Positions 26,501 to 34,352 of a stretch of DNA of 64,000 bases are shown piece after piece. Made by a program: the position numbers and the translations under genes. Numbering within the stretch: position 1 is the first letter of the stretch; the number at the start of each line of letters is the position of its first letter. Where the stretch lies: NCBI GenBank assembly GCA_964597045.1, contig CAZQWE010000001.1:124001-188000 (forward strand). Reading direction: 5' to 3'. The stretch is from UBA9655 sp964597045 (GTDB lineage: Bacteria > Pseudomonadota > Alphaproteobacteria > UBA9655). The notes below the pieces were generated by a model. That model ran no database searches and was not told the DNA's origin. It saw only the letters and a program-made list of their open reading frames with translations.

Positions 26501-27705
26501 ACTCTCCCATGAGCATAAAGTCTATCCAAACATGTTTGAATTGCGGATTTAGCGCCTGCATAACCAAGACCTTCTGATTGTCGTAATAACTTTAGCGCTT
26601 CTTCCGTTTGCTCAAGATCCCCACCCACGTCTAGCAAAAGACTTCCATGTTCAAAAAGGGCCCTTTTTGTCTTACTTTTTGAAAACCAATGGATGGCTCT
26701 GTTGTGATCTCTCACGCAACCACCTGTACCATTTGAGTAATGAATACCAAGAGAACAGTAAGCATCAGGAAGGAGGTCTTTAGCTGCCAAAGCTTTTACA
26801 CAATCAGATTTTTCCGCTGCAACTTGTTCTAACCAAACACAACCAGTCTCAAGTTCAAATGCACTATCTTTAAATGCTAAACACATTCTTGCTAATTCAT
26901 ACTGTGAATCAACTTTTCCTTGATTCGCAGCAAGGGTGTACCAATATTTAGCCAAGTCAAGGTTTATGGAACATCCCTTACCGGTATGATTCATGTATCC
27001 AAGATTATGTTGGGCTGGAGCATACTTTCCTAAAGTTGCTGCCTCTTCAAAACATCTATAAGCATTTTTATAATCCCCGCGTTTGAGGTACACAACACCT
27101 AGCATATTTTTTGCACAAAAATTGTTACACTCTGAACCCGCCTGAAACCATTTAAATGCGCTTTCAAAATTAGGATCAAAATCCTTTGAGTTTGCTCTAT
27201 TTTTATTTTTGTCAAAATAATACAACCCAATTGTATACTGAGCTATGCCTTTGATTCGTTGAGACTTTGTCTGATTCTCTAATTGCACAAGCTTTTTCAG
27301 AGCACTACCATCGCCTTTTCTGACTTTGTGTGCCCATCGTTCAATATCTTTCTTAATTTCTTCTTCTAAAAACTCCGATGAATCAACTTTTTTGTTCTTC
27401 TTTTTTAAGACTGTGGAATTTTCTCTGATTTCGCCTTCCTCTAAGTCATTATCAGGCTCACGTTTATTGTGTTCATTAGGTTGTTGTGCAGGAGTTTCTG
27501 AAGCCACCACATGTGAAGCACCGTCAACTTTATTTTTCTTCTTCGCAGGGGCAGCTCCCTTAATATTACTAGACGCAGTAGCTGTTTTCTTTTTATCATT
27601 TGGGGCAGCGGTCTTTTGTTTGTCACCATCAGAACTACCACATAAGGCTGGGATAGAAGAGGATAACAACAAAACAGAGGTGAGAACAATATGATTTAAA
27701 GTCAT
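23551..27705 (-). CDS. Giant exported Sel1-repeat protein
   Basis: This 1384-residue protein has a signal peptide at about 1-23 (SIPALCG), then a lysine-, alanine- and proline-rich low-complexity linker (24-120, with repeated KKK and KKKNK). A long solenoid of Sel1-like repeats follows (about 150-1130). Units of ~36 residues carry the AxxLGxxYxxGxGvxxDxxxAxxWfxkAA pattern, e.g. AQHNLGYMNHTGKG, SQFILGYRYFYGQDG and LLALADSYAFGRGVEKDA. The last ~240 residues have no repeats and no known domain. Sel1 proteins are protein-protein scaffolds, and in Legionella-like pathogens several act at the host interface. AGGATG precedes the ATG. Confidence 0.85.
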   Translation of the reverse strand: MTLNHIVLTSVLLLSSSIPALCGSSDGDKQKTAAPNDKKKTATASSNIKGAAPAKKKNKVDGASHVVASETPAQQPNEHNKREPDNDLEEGEIRENSTVLKKKNKKVDSSEFLEEEIKKDIERWAHKVRKGDGSALKKLVQLENQTKSQRIKGIAQYTIGLYYFDKNKNRANSKDFDPNFESAFKWFQAGSECNNFCAKNMLGVVYLKRGDYKNAYRCFEEAATLGKYAPAQHNLGYMNHTGKGCSINLDLAKYWYTLAANQGKVDSQYELARMCLAFKDSAFELETGCVWLEQVAAEKSDCVKALAAKDLLPDAYCSLGIHYSNGTGGCVRDHNRAIHWFSKSKTKRALFEHGSLLLDVGGDLEQTEEALKLLRQSEGLGYAGAKSAIQTCLDRLYAHGRVKFAMLTSPRDYQYAIEFYDRLSQLGHAPSRVQLANHHYDLGKLFFEGKDNLKALEHFELAAKLGKAEAEQLLPDVHFKLGEYYRKADNRKSFEHYQKAARCGHLDAEYRIAFIHIVGNDFIKKDLERGYDILKALAAKDYERAKAPLQRIQYLLAKEYYETTRTLQGLCRSVELLRPVAEQDRDAQALLPEVICALGDFHAEEEAGSEQALRSYREAERLGCARAKEKVNLVKLALGKKCLQTLQFDRAIPLLKASVEAQLEGAPELLAKAHYEQGMQFFRVKSYKQAAELFQLAESHHQSAGSMYSQARYQMGLALLATHNKEKKSSLAQEALQCFEEASHYDNDEALFELAKLYATGMPGIARDTSRAMEALKRIRNNNHQEGAALLSSLQLRLGKNLLTRKDPDFVEAINFLEAAASGGVSEAIDLLPRAYFEYAQAFNSGAIKGITRSYPNAICWYTKAAELDHTESQFILGYRYFYGQDGVQANLDLAVKWLGTASDNHQRSKELLGSAQYRLGKQLLEQPSPTQKEYKKALKLLESSGKTDRITKALIETKRFELAQKIYKKAKKKDNLTNLSLAVDGLAKSVIETSEAKEFLANARLNLATKCVVNPETVEKARGLYKEAADYGLAVAQYNYGVLVREGQPREAFSYFKKAASQGYLGALLALADSYAFGRGVEKDAVESLRCSITLGHQSACHFISRFMTFNAAAPCETVEVVPLSDYAPAVSELKKPLGAGILKLQNFITARIESAMRFLVEMESSMDLVSIFGINAEVKEDLAKRKSPHPIHTCVLDDVHYLTLNPERAQRVSEMFDCISPLSPGMNPLDGKEISNAVLSNAQYFAAQKPEAFDVSRLLNLGQVKTHGQLSSVFSSLVTGYDQALEQAQVVGASVQRMVNTDVDPIVQTSEKTIIQLTRQKLWCIQVLGLMDQVAGEVTSRIKNNVGSRNARFIEDDRNQPILETFKIPRRAGCKGIEEEKW

Positions 27706-27947
27706 TATACAAACATCCTAAAAATAAATACCTACACTTAAAACAAAAAAATTTTACATATTTTGATTATTAAGTCAATAAAATTTTATAAAACAATATA
27801 GTTCACGAATAAATTTTTAATATTACAAAGTCAGTAACAATATGTAATATCTGATCTTCTAAGAAATCATACGAAGTAAAACTCAACCATTTACAGAACG
27901 CTCTCCCCCTGCTAGGTTTCACAAAACTTTAAGATGTGACACCGCCC

Positions 27948-28880
27948 ATGAAACTTATAGCTTGCAACAGCAACCGACCTCTGGCCGAAGGAATTGGTGG
28001 GTATCTCAATTTACCCCTTACAGAAGTTGTTGATCGCCATTTCGCTGATGATGAGATTTTCCTTGAAATCCTTGAAAATGTAAGGGGTGAGGACGTTTTT
28101 GTTATCCAATCCACAAGTAAACCAGCCAACGACCATCTCATGGAACTTCTGGTCATGATTGATGCTTTAAAACGTGGCTCTGCAAAAAGGATTACGGCTT
28201 GCCTGCCTTATTTTGGTTATGCGCGCCAAGACCGTAAAACAGGTCCGCGCACGCCGATTTCTGCTAAACTTGTTGCAGATCTCCTAACGACAGCGGGAGC
28301 CAATCGAATCCTAACCCTCGACCTCCATGCTGGACAAATCCAAGGTTTCTTTAATATCCCGGTAGATAATCTTTTTGTAACTCCTCTTTTCAGCAAAGAT
28401 ATCCTTGAAAAATTTACTGAGGATAATTTACTCGTTGTTTCACCGGATGTGGGCGGTGTTGTTCGAGCGCGTGCTCTTGCGAAAAGAATTCCTTGCGGTC
28501 TTGCTGTCATCGATAAAAGAAGAGAAAAGCCAGGAGAATCTGAGGTAATGAATGTTATCGGAGATGTTAAAGGATACCACTGTTTGATTACGGATGACAT
28601 TATCGATTCTGCCGGCACAGTTTGTAATGCAGCAACTGCTTTAATGGAAAGCGGAGCTCTCTCTGTTCAAGCGTATGTTACTCATGGTGTGCTTTCAAGT
28701 CCCGCTCTTGAACGAATTGAAGCGTCTTCCCTCCTTGAAGTTGTCGTAACAGATAGCATTCTTGCGACTGAAAACGTAAAAAAGTGTAAGAAAATACGTC
28801 AACTTCCACTTTCCCCCTTGTTTGGTGAAGCAATTGATCGTATTAATCATGAGAAATCTGTTTCAATTTTATTTGAATAG
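27948..28880 (+). CDS. prs: Ribose-phosphate pyrophosphokinase
   Basis: Prs makes PRPP from ribose 5-phosphate and ATP for nucleotide, histidine and tryptophan synthesis. The protein begins at KLIACNSNRPLAEGI as in other Prs proteins, so ATG 27948 is preferred over an upstream GTG (27936). It has the flexible-loop and ATP region YFGYARQDRK, the metal-binding LDLHAGQIQGFF, and the PRPP motif ITDDIIDSAGT. At 310 residues it has the usual length. It leads a same-strand series with rplY, pth and ychF. Confidence 0.96.
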   Translation: MKLIACNSNRPLAEGIGGYLNLPLTEVVDRHFADDEIFLEILENVRGEDVFVIQSTSKPANDHLMELLVMIDALKRGSAKRITACLPYFGYARQDRKTGPRTPISAKLVADLLTTAGANRILTLDLHAGQIQGFFNIPVDNLFVTPLFSKDILEKFTEDNLLVVSPDVGGVVRARALAKRIPCGLAVIDKRREKPGESEVMNVIGDVKGYHCLITDDIIDSAGTVCNAATALMESGALSVQAYVTHGVLSSPALERIEASSLLEVVVTDSILATENVKKCKKIRQLPLSPLFGEAIDRINHEKSVSILFE

Positions 28881-28928
28881 TGTATGACATATACCCAGAA
28901 ATGATTACACGTTAAAGGAGTTATATAA

Positions 28929-29585
28929 ATGACTGCAGCAGCAACGCAACTTGATGTTCAACTTAGGGACACAACAGGTAAAGGATCATCACGTGCCCTC
29001 CGTCGTACTGGACGCATTCCTGCCGTCCTATATGGAGGAACGGATGCCCCAGTTCATTTTTCACTGGAGCCCATCCAACTCAACAAAGAAATTCATAAGA
29101 AGGGATTTATGTCCCGTATATTTGAAGTACCCTTGACGGGAAAGAAGGAAAAAGTTATTGCCCGCGACGTTCAGTTTCATCCTGTAACCGACCGTCCTCT
29201 GCATATTGATTTCTATCGCTTGAAGAAGGGTGAGAAGATCAACGTGAGCATACCCATTTCATTTATTAACGAGGCAGATTCCCCAGGACTCAAAAAAGGT
29301 GGCGTTTTGAACATCATCGTACACAACCTAGAAGTCTTAGCTGATATGGACCATATCCCAGCAGGGATAGAGATTGATCTCTCCGGTCTTGAAATTCATG
29401 ATACTGTCCACCTCCCGAACTTAAAGCTTCCTGAAGGTGTGGTTGCTGCCCATCCTGAAAGGGATAATGATATTGCCAATATCGTGGCACCAACCATTAT
29501 GAAGGAAACTGAGGGAGAGGCGCCTGCTGAAGGAGAAGCTGCAGAAGAAGCTGCACCGGCTACAGAAGAGGGAGGAGAGGCGTAA
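28929..29585 (+). CDS. rplY: Ribosomal protein L25, long (Ctc/TL5) form
   Basis: This 5S rRNA-binding protein of the large subunit has 218 residues. The N-terminal L25 domain (1-95) contains GKGSSRALRRTGRIPAVLYGG and DVQFHPVTDRPLHIDFYRL. The C-terminal TL5 beta domain is at 96-190, and a low-complexity acidic/alanine tail (EGEAPAEGEAAEEAAP) is typical of alphaproteobacterial L25. AAAGGAG lies before the ATG. It lies between prs and pth. Confidence 0.96.
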   Translation: MTAAATQLDVQLRDTTGKGSSRALRRTGRIPAVLYGGTDAPVHFSLEPIQLNKEIHKKGFMSRIFEVPLTGKKEKVIARDVQFHPVTDRPLHIDFYRLKKGEKINVSIPISFINEADSPGLKKGGVLNIIVHNLEVLADMDHIPAGIEIDLSGLEIHDTVHLPNLKLPEGVVAAHPERDNDIANIVAPTIMKETEGEAPAEGEAAEEAAPATEEGGEA

Positions 29586-29603
29586 ACCCTCTTCTTGCCC
29601 TAG

Positions 29604-30194
29604 ATGCATCTTTTCGTGGGACTTGGAAACCCGGGGCTTGAATACGTAAAGAACCGCCATAATGTGGGGTTTATGTGCATCGATGAAATCCAGTCAAGCT
29701 ATGGGTTTACACCCGAAAAGGCTAAATTCTCAGGGCTTTTATCTGAAGGTTCAATTGATGGGGAAAAAGTAATTCTTTTCAAACCTTTATCATACATGAA
29801 CCGATCAGGAAAACCTGTTGGAGAAGTGACTCGCTTTTATAAGATTCCTCCTGAAAAAGTCATTGCGTTTCATGATGATTTAGATCTTATTCCCGGAAAG
29901 GTAAGAGTCAAGCAAGGAGGGAGTCATGCGGGACATAATGGCCTCAAAGACTTAGATGCCCATATTGGGCCGAATTATTGGCGGGTTCGGATAGGCATAG
30001 GCAGACCTCTTCATAAGGGAGCTATCAATTCACATGTTCTTTCCGATTTCTCTAAGGACGAACATACATGGTTAGACCCCCTGCTGAACGTCCTAGCAGA
30101 TGAAGTTCATTTGTTACTATTGGATAAACCCGAAGATTATGCCGGAAAGGTTATGCAAATACTGAAACCCCCAACTCAAAAAGCGGAGACTTAA
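29604..30194 (+). CDS. pth: Peptidyl-tRNA hydrolase
   Basis: Pth releases tRNA from prematurely dropped peptidyl-tRNAs. The 196-residue protein has FVGLGNPG at the N-terminus, active-site N9 and catalytic H19 (NRHNVGF), the FHDDLDL acidic motif, and GGSHAGHNGLKDL. The stop codon directly abuts the ychF start, so the two are almost certainly co-transcribed. Confidence 0.96.
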   Translation: MHLFVGLGNPGLEYVKNRHNVGFMCIDEIQSSYGFTPEKAKFSGLLSEGSIDGEKVILFKPLSYMNRSGKPVGEVTRFYKIPPEKVIAFHDDLDLIPGKVRVKQGGSHAGHNGLKDLDAHIGPNYWRVRIGIGRPLHKGAINSHVLSDFSKDEHTWLDPLLNVLADEVHLLLLDKPEDYAGKVMQILKPPTQKAET

Positions 30195-31295
30195 ATGGGA
30201 TTTAAATGTGGTATCGTTGGTCTACCCAATGTCGGGAAATCAACCCTTTTTAACGCACTAACAGCAACGGCTGCTGCGGAGGCCTCCAACTACCCTTTCT
30301 GCACAATTGAACCAAATGTCGGACGTGTGGGTGTACCGGATACACGGTTATTTGAGCTTGCTAAGATCGCGAGCTCCGCCAAGATTATTCCAACCCAACT
30401 TGATTTCGTGGACATCGCAGGGCTGGTTCGAGGCGCAAGCAAGGGAGAAGGACTTGGCAATCAGTTCCTCGGTCACATCCGTGAAGTCGATGCTATCGTT
30501 CATGTGGTGAGATGTTTTGAGAATCAGGATATTACCCATGTGGAAGGTGAAATTGATCCTGTCCGCGATATTGATATCATTGAAACAGAACTCCTCCTCG
30601 CTGATCTAGAAAGTCTTGAAAAGCGTATGCCCGCTATGGACAAAAAACTCAGGAGTAAGGATCCCCAAGCTCTTGCTCAGTATCCCTTGATGGAAAAAGC
30701 ACTTGTGTTGTTGAAGGAAGGAAAACCTGCCCGTTTTGTTGAGTGTAATCATGAAGAGAAAATTGAACTTCAACATCTAGGGCTGATCACAACGAAGCCT
30801 GTTCTTTATGTCTGTAATGTGGCTGAGGAAGACGCAGCAAGAGGAAATAACTATACTGAACTCGTGAGAAAGCGAGCTGAAGAAGAAGGTGCACGTGTTA
30901 CACTTATTTCTGCTGCTATTGAATCTGAAGTGGCCAGCCTGGATAGTGACGAAGAAAAAACCGAGTTCCTTCAAAGTCTTGGTCTGAGCGAGACAGGACT
31001 TGCCCGTGTCATTCGTGAAGGCTACGCGCTTCTCAATCTTATTACCTTCTTCACCATAGGGCCTAAAGAAGCTCATGCTTGGACAGTTCATAAAGGAGCG
31101 AAGGCACCGCAAGCCGCAGGGGAAATTCACACAGATTTTGAACGAGGTTTTATTTGTGCTGAGACAACGTCTTATGCTGACTATGTAGCGTTTAATGGAG
31201 AACATGGGGCAAAAGCTGCAGGTAAACTAAGACTTGAGGGCCGTGACTACATTGTGCATGATGGAGACGTATTCCATTTTAGATTTAACGTGTGA
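30195..31295 (+). CDS. ychF: Ribosome-binding ATPase YchF (OLA1 family)
   Basis: This Obg-like P-loop protein binds ribosomes and prefers ATP. G1 is GLPNVGKS (8-15), G3 is DIAGLVRGASKGEGLGNQFL, and the usual NKxD is replaced by NVAE (in VCNVAEED), the change that explains ATP use in this family. The C-terminal TGS-like domain (KEAHAWTVHKGAKAPQAAG region and ETTSYADYVAFNGEHGAK) is present. At 366 residues it has the usual length. It overlaps the GTG of the downstream MscS-family frame by 4 bases. Confidence 0.96.
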   Translation: MGFKCGIVGLPNVGKSTLFNALTATAAAEASNYPFCTIEPNVGRVGVPDTRLFELAKIASSAKIIPTQLDFVDIAGLVRGASKGEGLGNQFLGHIREVDAIVHVVRCFENQDITHVEGEIDPVRDIDIIETELLLADLESLEKRMPAMDKKLRSKDPQALAQYPLMEKALVLLKEGKPARFVECNHEEKIELQHLGLITTKPVLYVCNVAEEDAARGNNYTELVRKRAEEEGARVTLISAAIESEVASLDSDEEKTEFLQSLGLSETGLARVIREGYALLNLITFFTIGPKEAHAWTVHKGAKAPQAAGEIHTDFERGFICAETTSYADYVAFNGEHGAKAAGKLRLEGRDYIVHDGDVFHFRFNV

Positions 31296-33490
31296 CGGAA
31301 GGTATGAGAGCAGTCCAACTAAATAACTTTTGGGCGTCATTGCGATCCCTACGAAAGCTGGGAGAAGCAATCTCTGCATTACTACGTGGGTCGCTTTGCG
31401 ATCGAAATTCGCTGTGGTATAAGATTACTTCGACAGGCTTTGCCTTCGTCGCAATGACGATCCTGGGTGGTAAGCTCCTCGCCATGGATCTCGATGATTT
31501 CGTCCCTCCCAAGGAAGGGCCCGCTTCTGAGAGCGCTCCTCTTAAGGCCATAAAAGTTAGTGAAATCAACGCGAACTTATTTTCGAACATTTATGATTTT
31601 ATTCAAGAGTCAGCAACGTCGCTTTTTGAAGGTTTTGTCTCCTTAAAGGACTTTGTGGAAACAGGAGAATGGTTGATTGCAAGTCTTCAGAGTCCTGAAA
31701 TGCAAAGTCAAATTTCCTCATTTGGACTTCGACTTATCCTTTCCCTCTTTCTTTCTCTTGTTGTAGCTGGTGGTCTTTCCTATTGGCTAAAACCTAAAAT
31801 ATTAGTTTATCTGCAATGCAAAAATTTTGACCCCAATGCAAAAATCAAAAGTCTATCTAAGGCTTTGATCCTCTCCATTCTTTCACCTCTTAGCTTTGGA
31901 TTTCTGCTTTATACTCTATTTCGATTACTCAATCCAAAAGATGGAGTGTACCTCGAACTTGTGAGTTTATTGAGCTCAGGTGCTGCAACTATCTGGATAA
32001 TCTTAAATATTGCTCATCTTTTCTTACGGCCTCCCTCACCTAAACATCAGCATTTACCACTCCCAAAAGCCGTTTTGGAAAAGCAATATCAATGGTTCAG
32101 ACGCATTGGTCTTGTTGCTCTTTTTGGCTTCTTTGCTCATGAAATTGGCCTCATGATCTATCTACCTCCAGCTGGAGAACGCCTGCTCGTTCAAGGAACG
32201 GCGCTCATCATTACAATTATGGCAACGATCATGGTTTTATCTCTCAGATCAGCTCTAAGCATTTGGATACGGAAAGAAAGAACAAAATCTAATCTCTCAA
32301 AGCTTAGAAGAGGACTGCTTTATTATCTAGAATATAGCTATCTTCCTCTCATCGTTTTAATTGTCATTAGTTATATAAGTTGGGTTACTCATACCTTAGA
32401 TAACACACAAGTCTTCATCTGGAAGCTTTTATTGACGCTTGCTTTGTTTCCTTTGCTACGCTATGGAACTCATTGCATCAAGAAAGCAAGACTCCTTTAC
32501 TTACATAGAAATCTCAGACGTTTATCAAGTACTTTTACAGAACGAGGAATCTTTTACGGTCGCCAGATCGATTTTGTTTTCACTCTCCTCATGTTTGGCA
32601 TAGCTGCCGTGCTTGTGCTTGATATGTGGGGTTTAAATCCTTCTTTCTTTCTGTTCTCAAATGTGGGACGGCTTCTTGCGGAAAAAGCTTTGAGTATCTT
32701 TGTTATTATTATTGTTGCCCTCTTTATCACACGTATGGGTAATGGTCTATTAACACGCTATTTAACACAAGAAAGAGGCGCTCTTGATGATACGCAAAAG
32801 CAAAGAGTCGCCCGTTTTAAAACCATCTTTAGTGTCAGTCGTAACGTCCTCCGTATTGCTGTCTGGACGCCGGCTATTCTTCTCATCATCGTTGAACTTG
32901 ATGTCGATATCATGCCTATCCTTGTATCTGTGGGTGTACTCTCAGTTGGACTTTCCTTCGGTGTCCAATCTCTTGTTAAGGATCTTGTGACAGGATTTTT
33001 TATGCTTCTCGAGGACGCTTTTGCTGTTGGAGATTTGATGATTATTAACGGACAAATGGGTCGTATAGAATCGTTGACCGTACGTGTCGTTCGTCTTCGA
33101 GCAACAGACGGATCCCTTTTTACCTTCCCTTATGGAAATATCACAAGTATTTGTAATCAAAACAGAGATTTCTCAGCTGTAGTCACCTACTTTCAAGTCG
33201 GAATTGATGCAGATATTGACCAAGTTTTTGATATACTTGATAAAATCTCTAAAGACCTGCGCAAGGACCCTTCAATGCGTAAACTTGTAACCCATCCTAT
33301 TGAGATTAATGGTGTGAATGAAGTGAATGATCATGCTCTCGAAATTCGTGCCGTACTCAAAACCAAGCCTGGAGAATACTTTAAGGTCAAGTGGGCCTTT
33401 AATCGCCTTTTAAAACAATATCTTAGCGAGTATGATGTTCCTCAAGCGATCCCTCGAAGTACATCTTATAACTACCACGTTGAAAAGTAA
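31292..33490 (+). CDS. MscS-family mechanosensitive channel with repeat-derived N-terminus
   Basis: This is a large inner-membrane MscS-type channel. The conserved core is near the C-terminus: pore helix region VGVLSVGLSFGVQSLVKDLVTGFFMLLEDAFAVGDLM, then the beta domain INGQMGRIESLTVRVVRLRATDGSLFTFPYGNI. Before it come about nine further membrane segments, as in the extended MscK/YbdG-like members. The first ~55 codons run through a 125-base palindromic repeat (31335-31459) and end in a hydrophobic, signal-like stretch (GFAFVAMTILGGKLLA). The start is uncertain: GTG 31292 overlaps the ychF stop, while ATG 31454 lies in the repeat's right end. Ion selectivity is unknown. Confidence 0.88.
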   Translation: MTEGMRAVQLNNFWASLRSLRKLGEAISALLRGSLCDRNSLWYKITSTGFAFVAMTILGGKLLAMDLDDFVPPKEGPASESAPLKAIKVSEINANLFSNIYDFIQESATSLFEGFVSLKDFVETGEWLIASLQSPEMQSQISSFGLRLILSLFLSLVVAGGLSYWLKPKILVYLQCKNFDPNAKIKSLSKALILSILSPLSFGFLLYTLFRLLNPKDGVYLELVSLLSSGAATIWIILNIAHLFLRPPSPKHQHLPLPKAVLEKQYQWFRRIGLVALFGFFAHEIGLMIYLPPAGERLLVQGTALIITIMATIMVLSLRSALSIWIRKERTKSNLSKLRRGLLYYLEYSYLPLIVLIVISYISWVTHTLDNTQVFIWKLLLTLALFPLLRYGTHCIKKARLLYLHRNLRRLSSTFTERGIFYGRQIDFVFTLLMFGIAAVLVLDMWGLNPSFFLFSNVGRLLAEKALSIFVIIIVALFITRMGNGLLTRYLTQERGALDDTQKQRVARFKTIFSVSRNVLRIAVWTPAILLIIVELDVDIMPILVSVGVLSVGLSFGVQSLVKDLVTGFFMLLEDAFAVGDLMIINGQMGRIESLTVRVVRLRATDGSLFTFPYGNITSICNQNRDFSAVVTYFQVGIDADIDQVFDILDKISKDLRKDPSMRKLVTHPIEINGVNEVNDHALEIRAVLKTKPGEYFKVKWAFNRLLKQYLSEYDVPQAIPRSTSYNYHVEK
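31335..31459. repeat. Palindromic repeat element inside the 5' end of the MscS gene
   Basis: The 125-base unit is bounded by a perfect 11-base inverted repeat, CGTCATTGCGA and TCGCAATGACG. Inside are GAAGCAATCTC and its kin, matching the GATTGCTTC...CGCAATGACG arrangement seen at 10350. It has no coding capacity for a transposase, so it is a short non-autonomous palindromic element, similar in style to dispersed repeats known in other intracellular Alphaproteobacteria. It is open in the MscS reading frame throughout. Confidence 0.85.
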
Positions 33491-33709
33491 TAATTCTTTT
33501 TTAAGACTTTTTTAACTTTTCTAAGAATCTCATTTTAAAGGATTATTTTGGGTTGACTTATAAATAATGCCAAACTTTCAACTCCTTGAGGGGGGCTGGC
33601 CTAGTAATTAAAAAAATGTTAATTATATATATGTAAGCGTGATTTTGGTTTTTATCAAAAATTGACTCAAGATTTACTTTATTCAACTCAAACCAACGGT
33701 AGGTGAAAA

Positions 33710-34207
33710 ATGGCAAAAATAGCTCCCTTCTCTTGCGGTAACCATGTTGTTTATCCAGCTCATGGCATTGGCAAAATTAAAGCAATTGAAACTCAAGAAA
33801 TTGCAGGGCATTCACTTGAAATGTTTGTGATCACTTTTGATAAGGATCGTATGACACTTCGGCTTCCCGTTGCGAAAGCAAAAACTTCGGGTCTTCGCCC
33901 TATTTGTACCACAAAGGAAATGGCTACAGCCATCAGCTCTCTTAAATCACGTGGACGGGTAAGACGGACGATGTGGAGTCGTAGAGCTCAAGAATATGAA
34001 ACAAAAATAAACTCAGGGGATCCTGTTAGTCTTGCTGAAGTTGTTCGTGAACTTTACAGAACAGAAAATCAACCTGAGCAATCTTACTCTGAAAGACAAG
34101 TCTATCAAAATGCCCTTGCACGCCTAGCCGGTGAAATTGCAGCTATTGATAATATCGAGACAGACAAAGCGATTGAAAAGGTAGAGAAGATCCTCGAGGC
34201 GGCATAA
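33710..34207 (+). CDS. carD: CarD-family transcriptional regulator
   Basis: CarD/CdnL proteins bind RNA polymerase beta and stabilise open complexes, notably at rRNA promoters. The 165-residue protein begins with the Tudor-like RNA polymerase-interaction domain (FSCGNHVVYPAHGIGKIKAIE, then MTLRLPVAKAKTSGLRPI) and continues in an all-helical DNA-contacting domain with the usual YETKINSGDP and LAEVVRELYR and SERQVYQNALARLAGEIA. AGGTG precedes the ATG. It stands alone and is followed by a palindromic repeat. Confidence 0.94.
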   Translation: MAKIAPFSCGNHVVYPAHGIGKIKAIETQEIAGHSLEMFVITFDKDRMTLRLPVAKAKTSGLRPICTTKEMATAISSLKSRGRVRRTMWSRRAQEYETKINSGDPVSLAEVVRELYRTENQPEQSYSERQVYQNALARLAGEIAAIDNIETDKAIEKVEKILEAA

Positions 34208-34208
34208 G

Positions 34209-34283
34209 AAGCCTTACGGCTTAGTAATCAGTAATCAGTGATCAGAATCATTCTGATGACCGATTACTGATAACTGATTACTA
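34209..34283. repeat. Small hairpin plus TAATCAGT palindromic repeat
   Basis: AAGCC-TTAC-GGCTT (34209-34222) leads into TAGTAATCAGTAATCAGTGATCAGAAT, whose imperfect reverse complement ends at 34283. The TAATCAGT/ACTGATTA unit is the same tail found at 10400-10420 and 10031-10038. The hairpin follows the carD stop at once and may also help termination. Confidence 0.7.
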
Positions 34284-34352
34284 TCCTATATCTTGCACAC
34301 CTCTTTCCCTTGCTATATAAAATCCTTATCGTTTCACTAAGGGTGTCTTTAA

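Noticed and set aside
28217..28618. Reverse-strand open frame of 133 codons opposite prs
   Set aside because: Composition reflects the antisense of prs; nothing supports translation.
30777..31205. Reverse-strand open frame of 142 codons opposite ychF
   Set aside because: A shadow of a highly conserved gene; no binding site, no recognisable motif.
31285..31590. Reverse-strand open frame across the palindromic repeat
   Set aside because: The openness comes from the symmetry of the repeat; it is not a separate gene.
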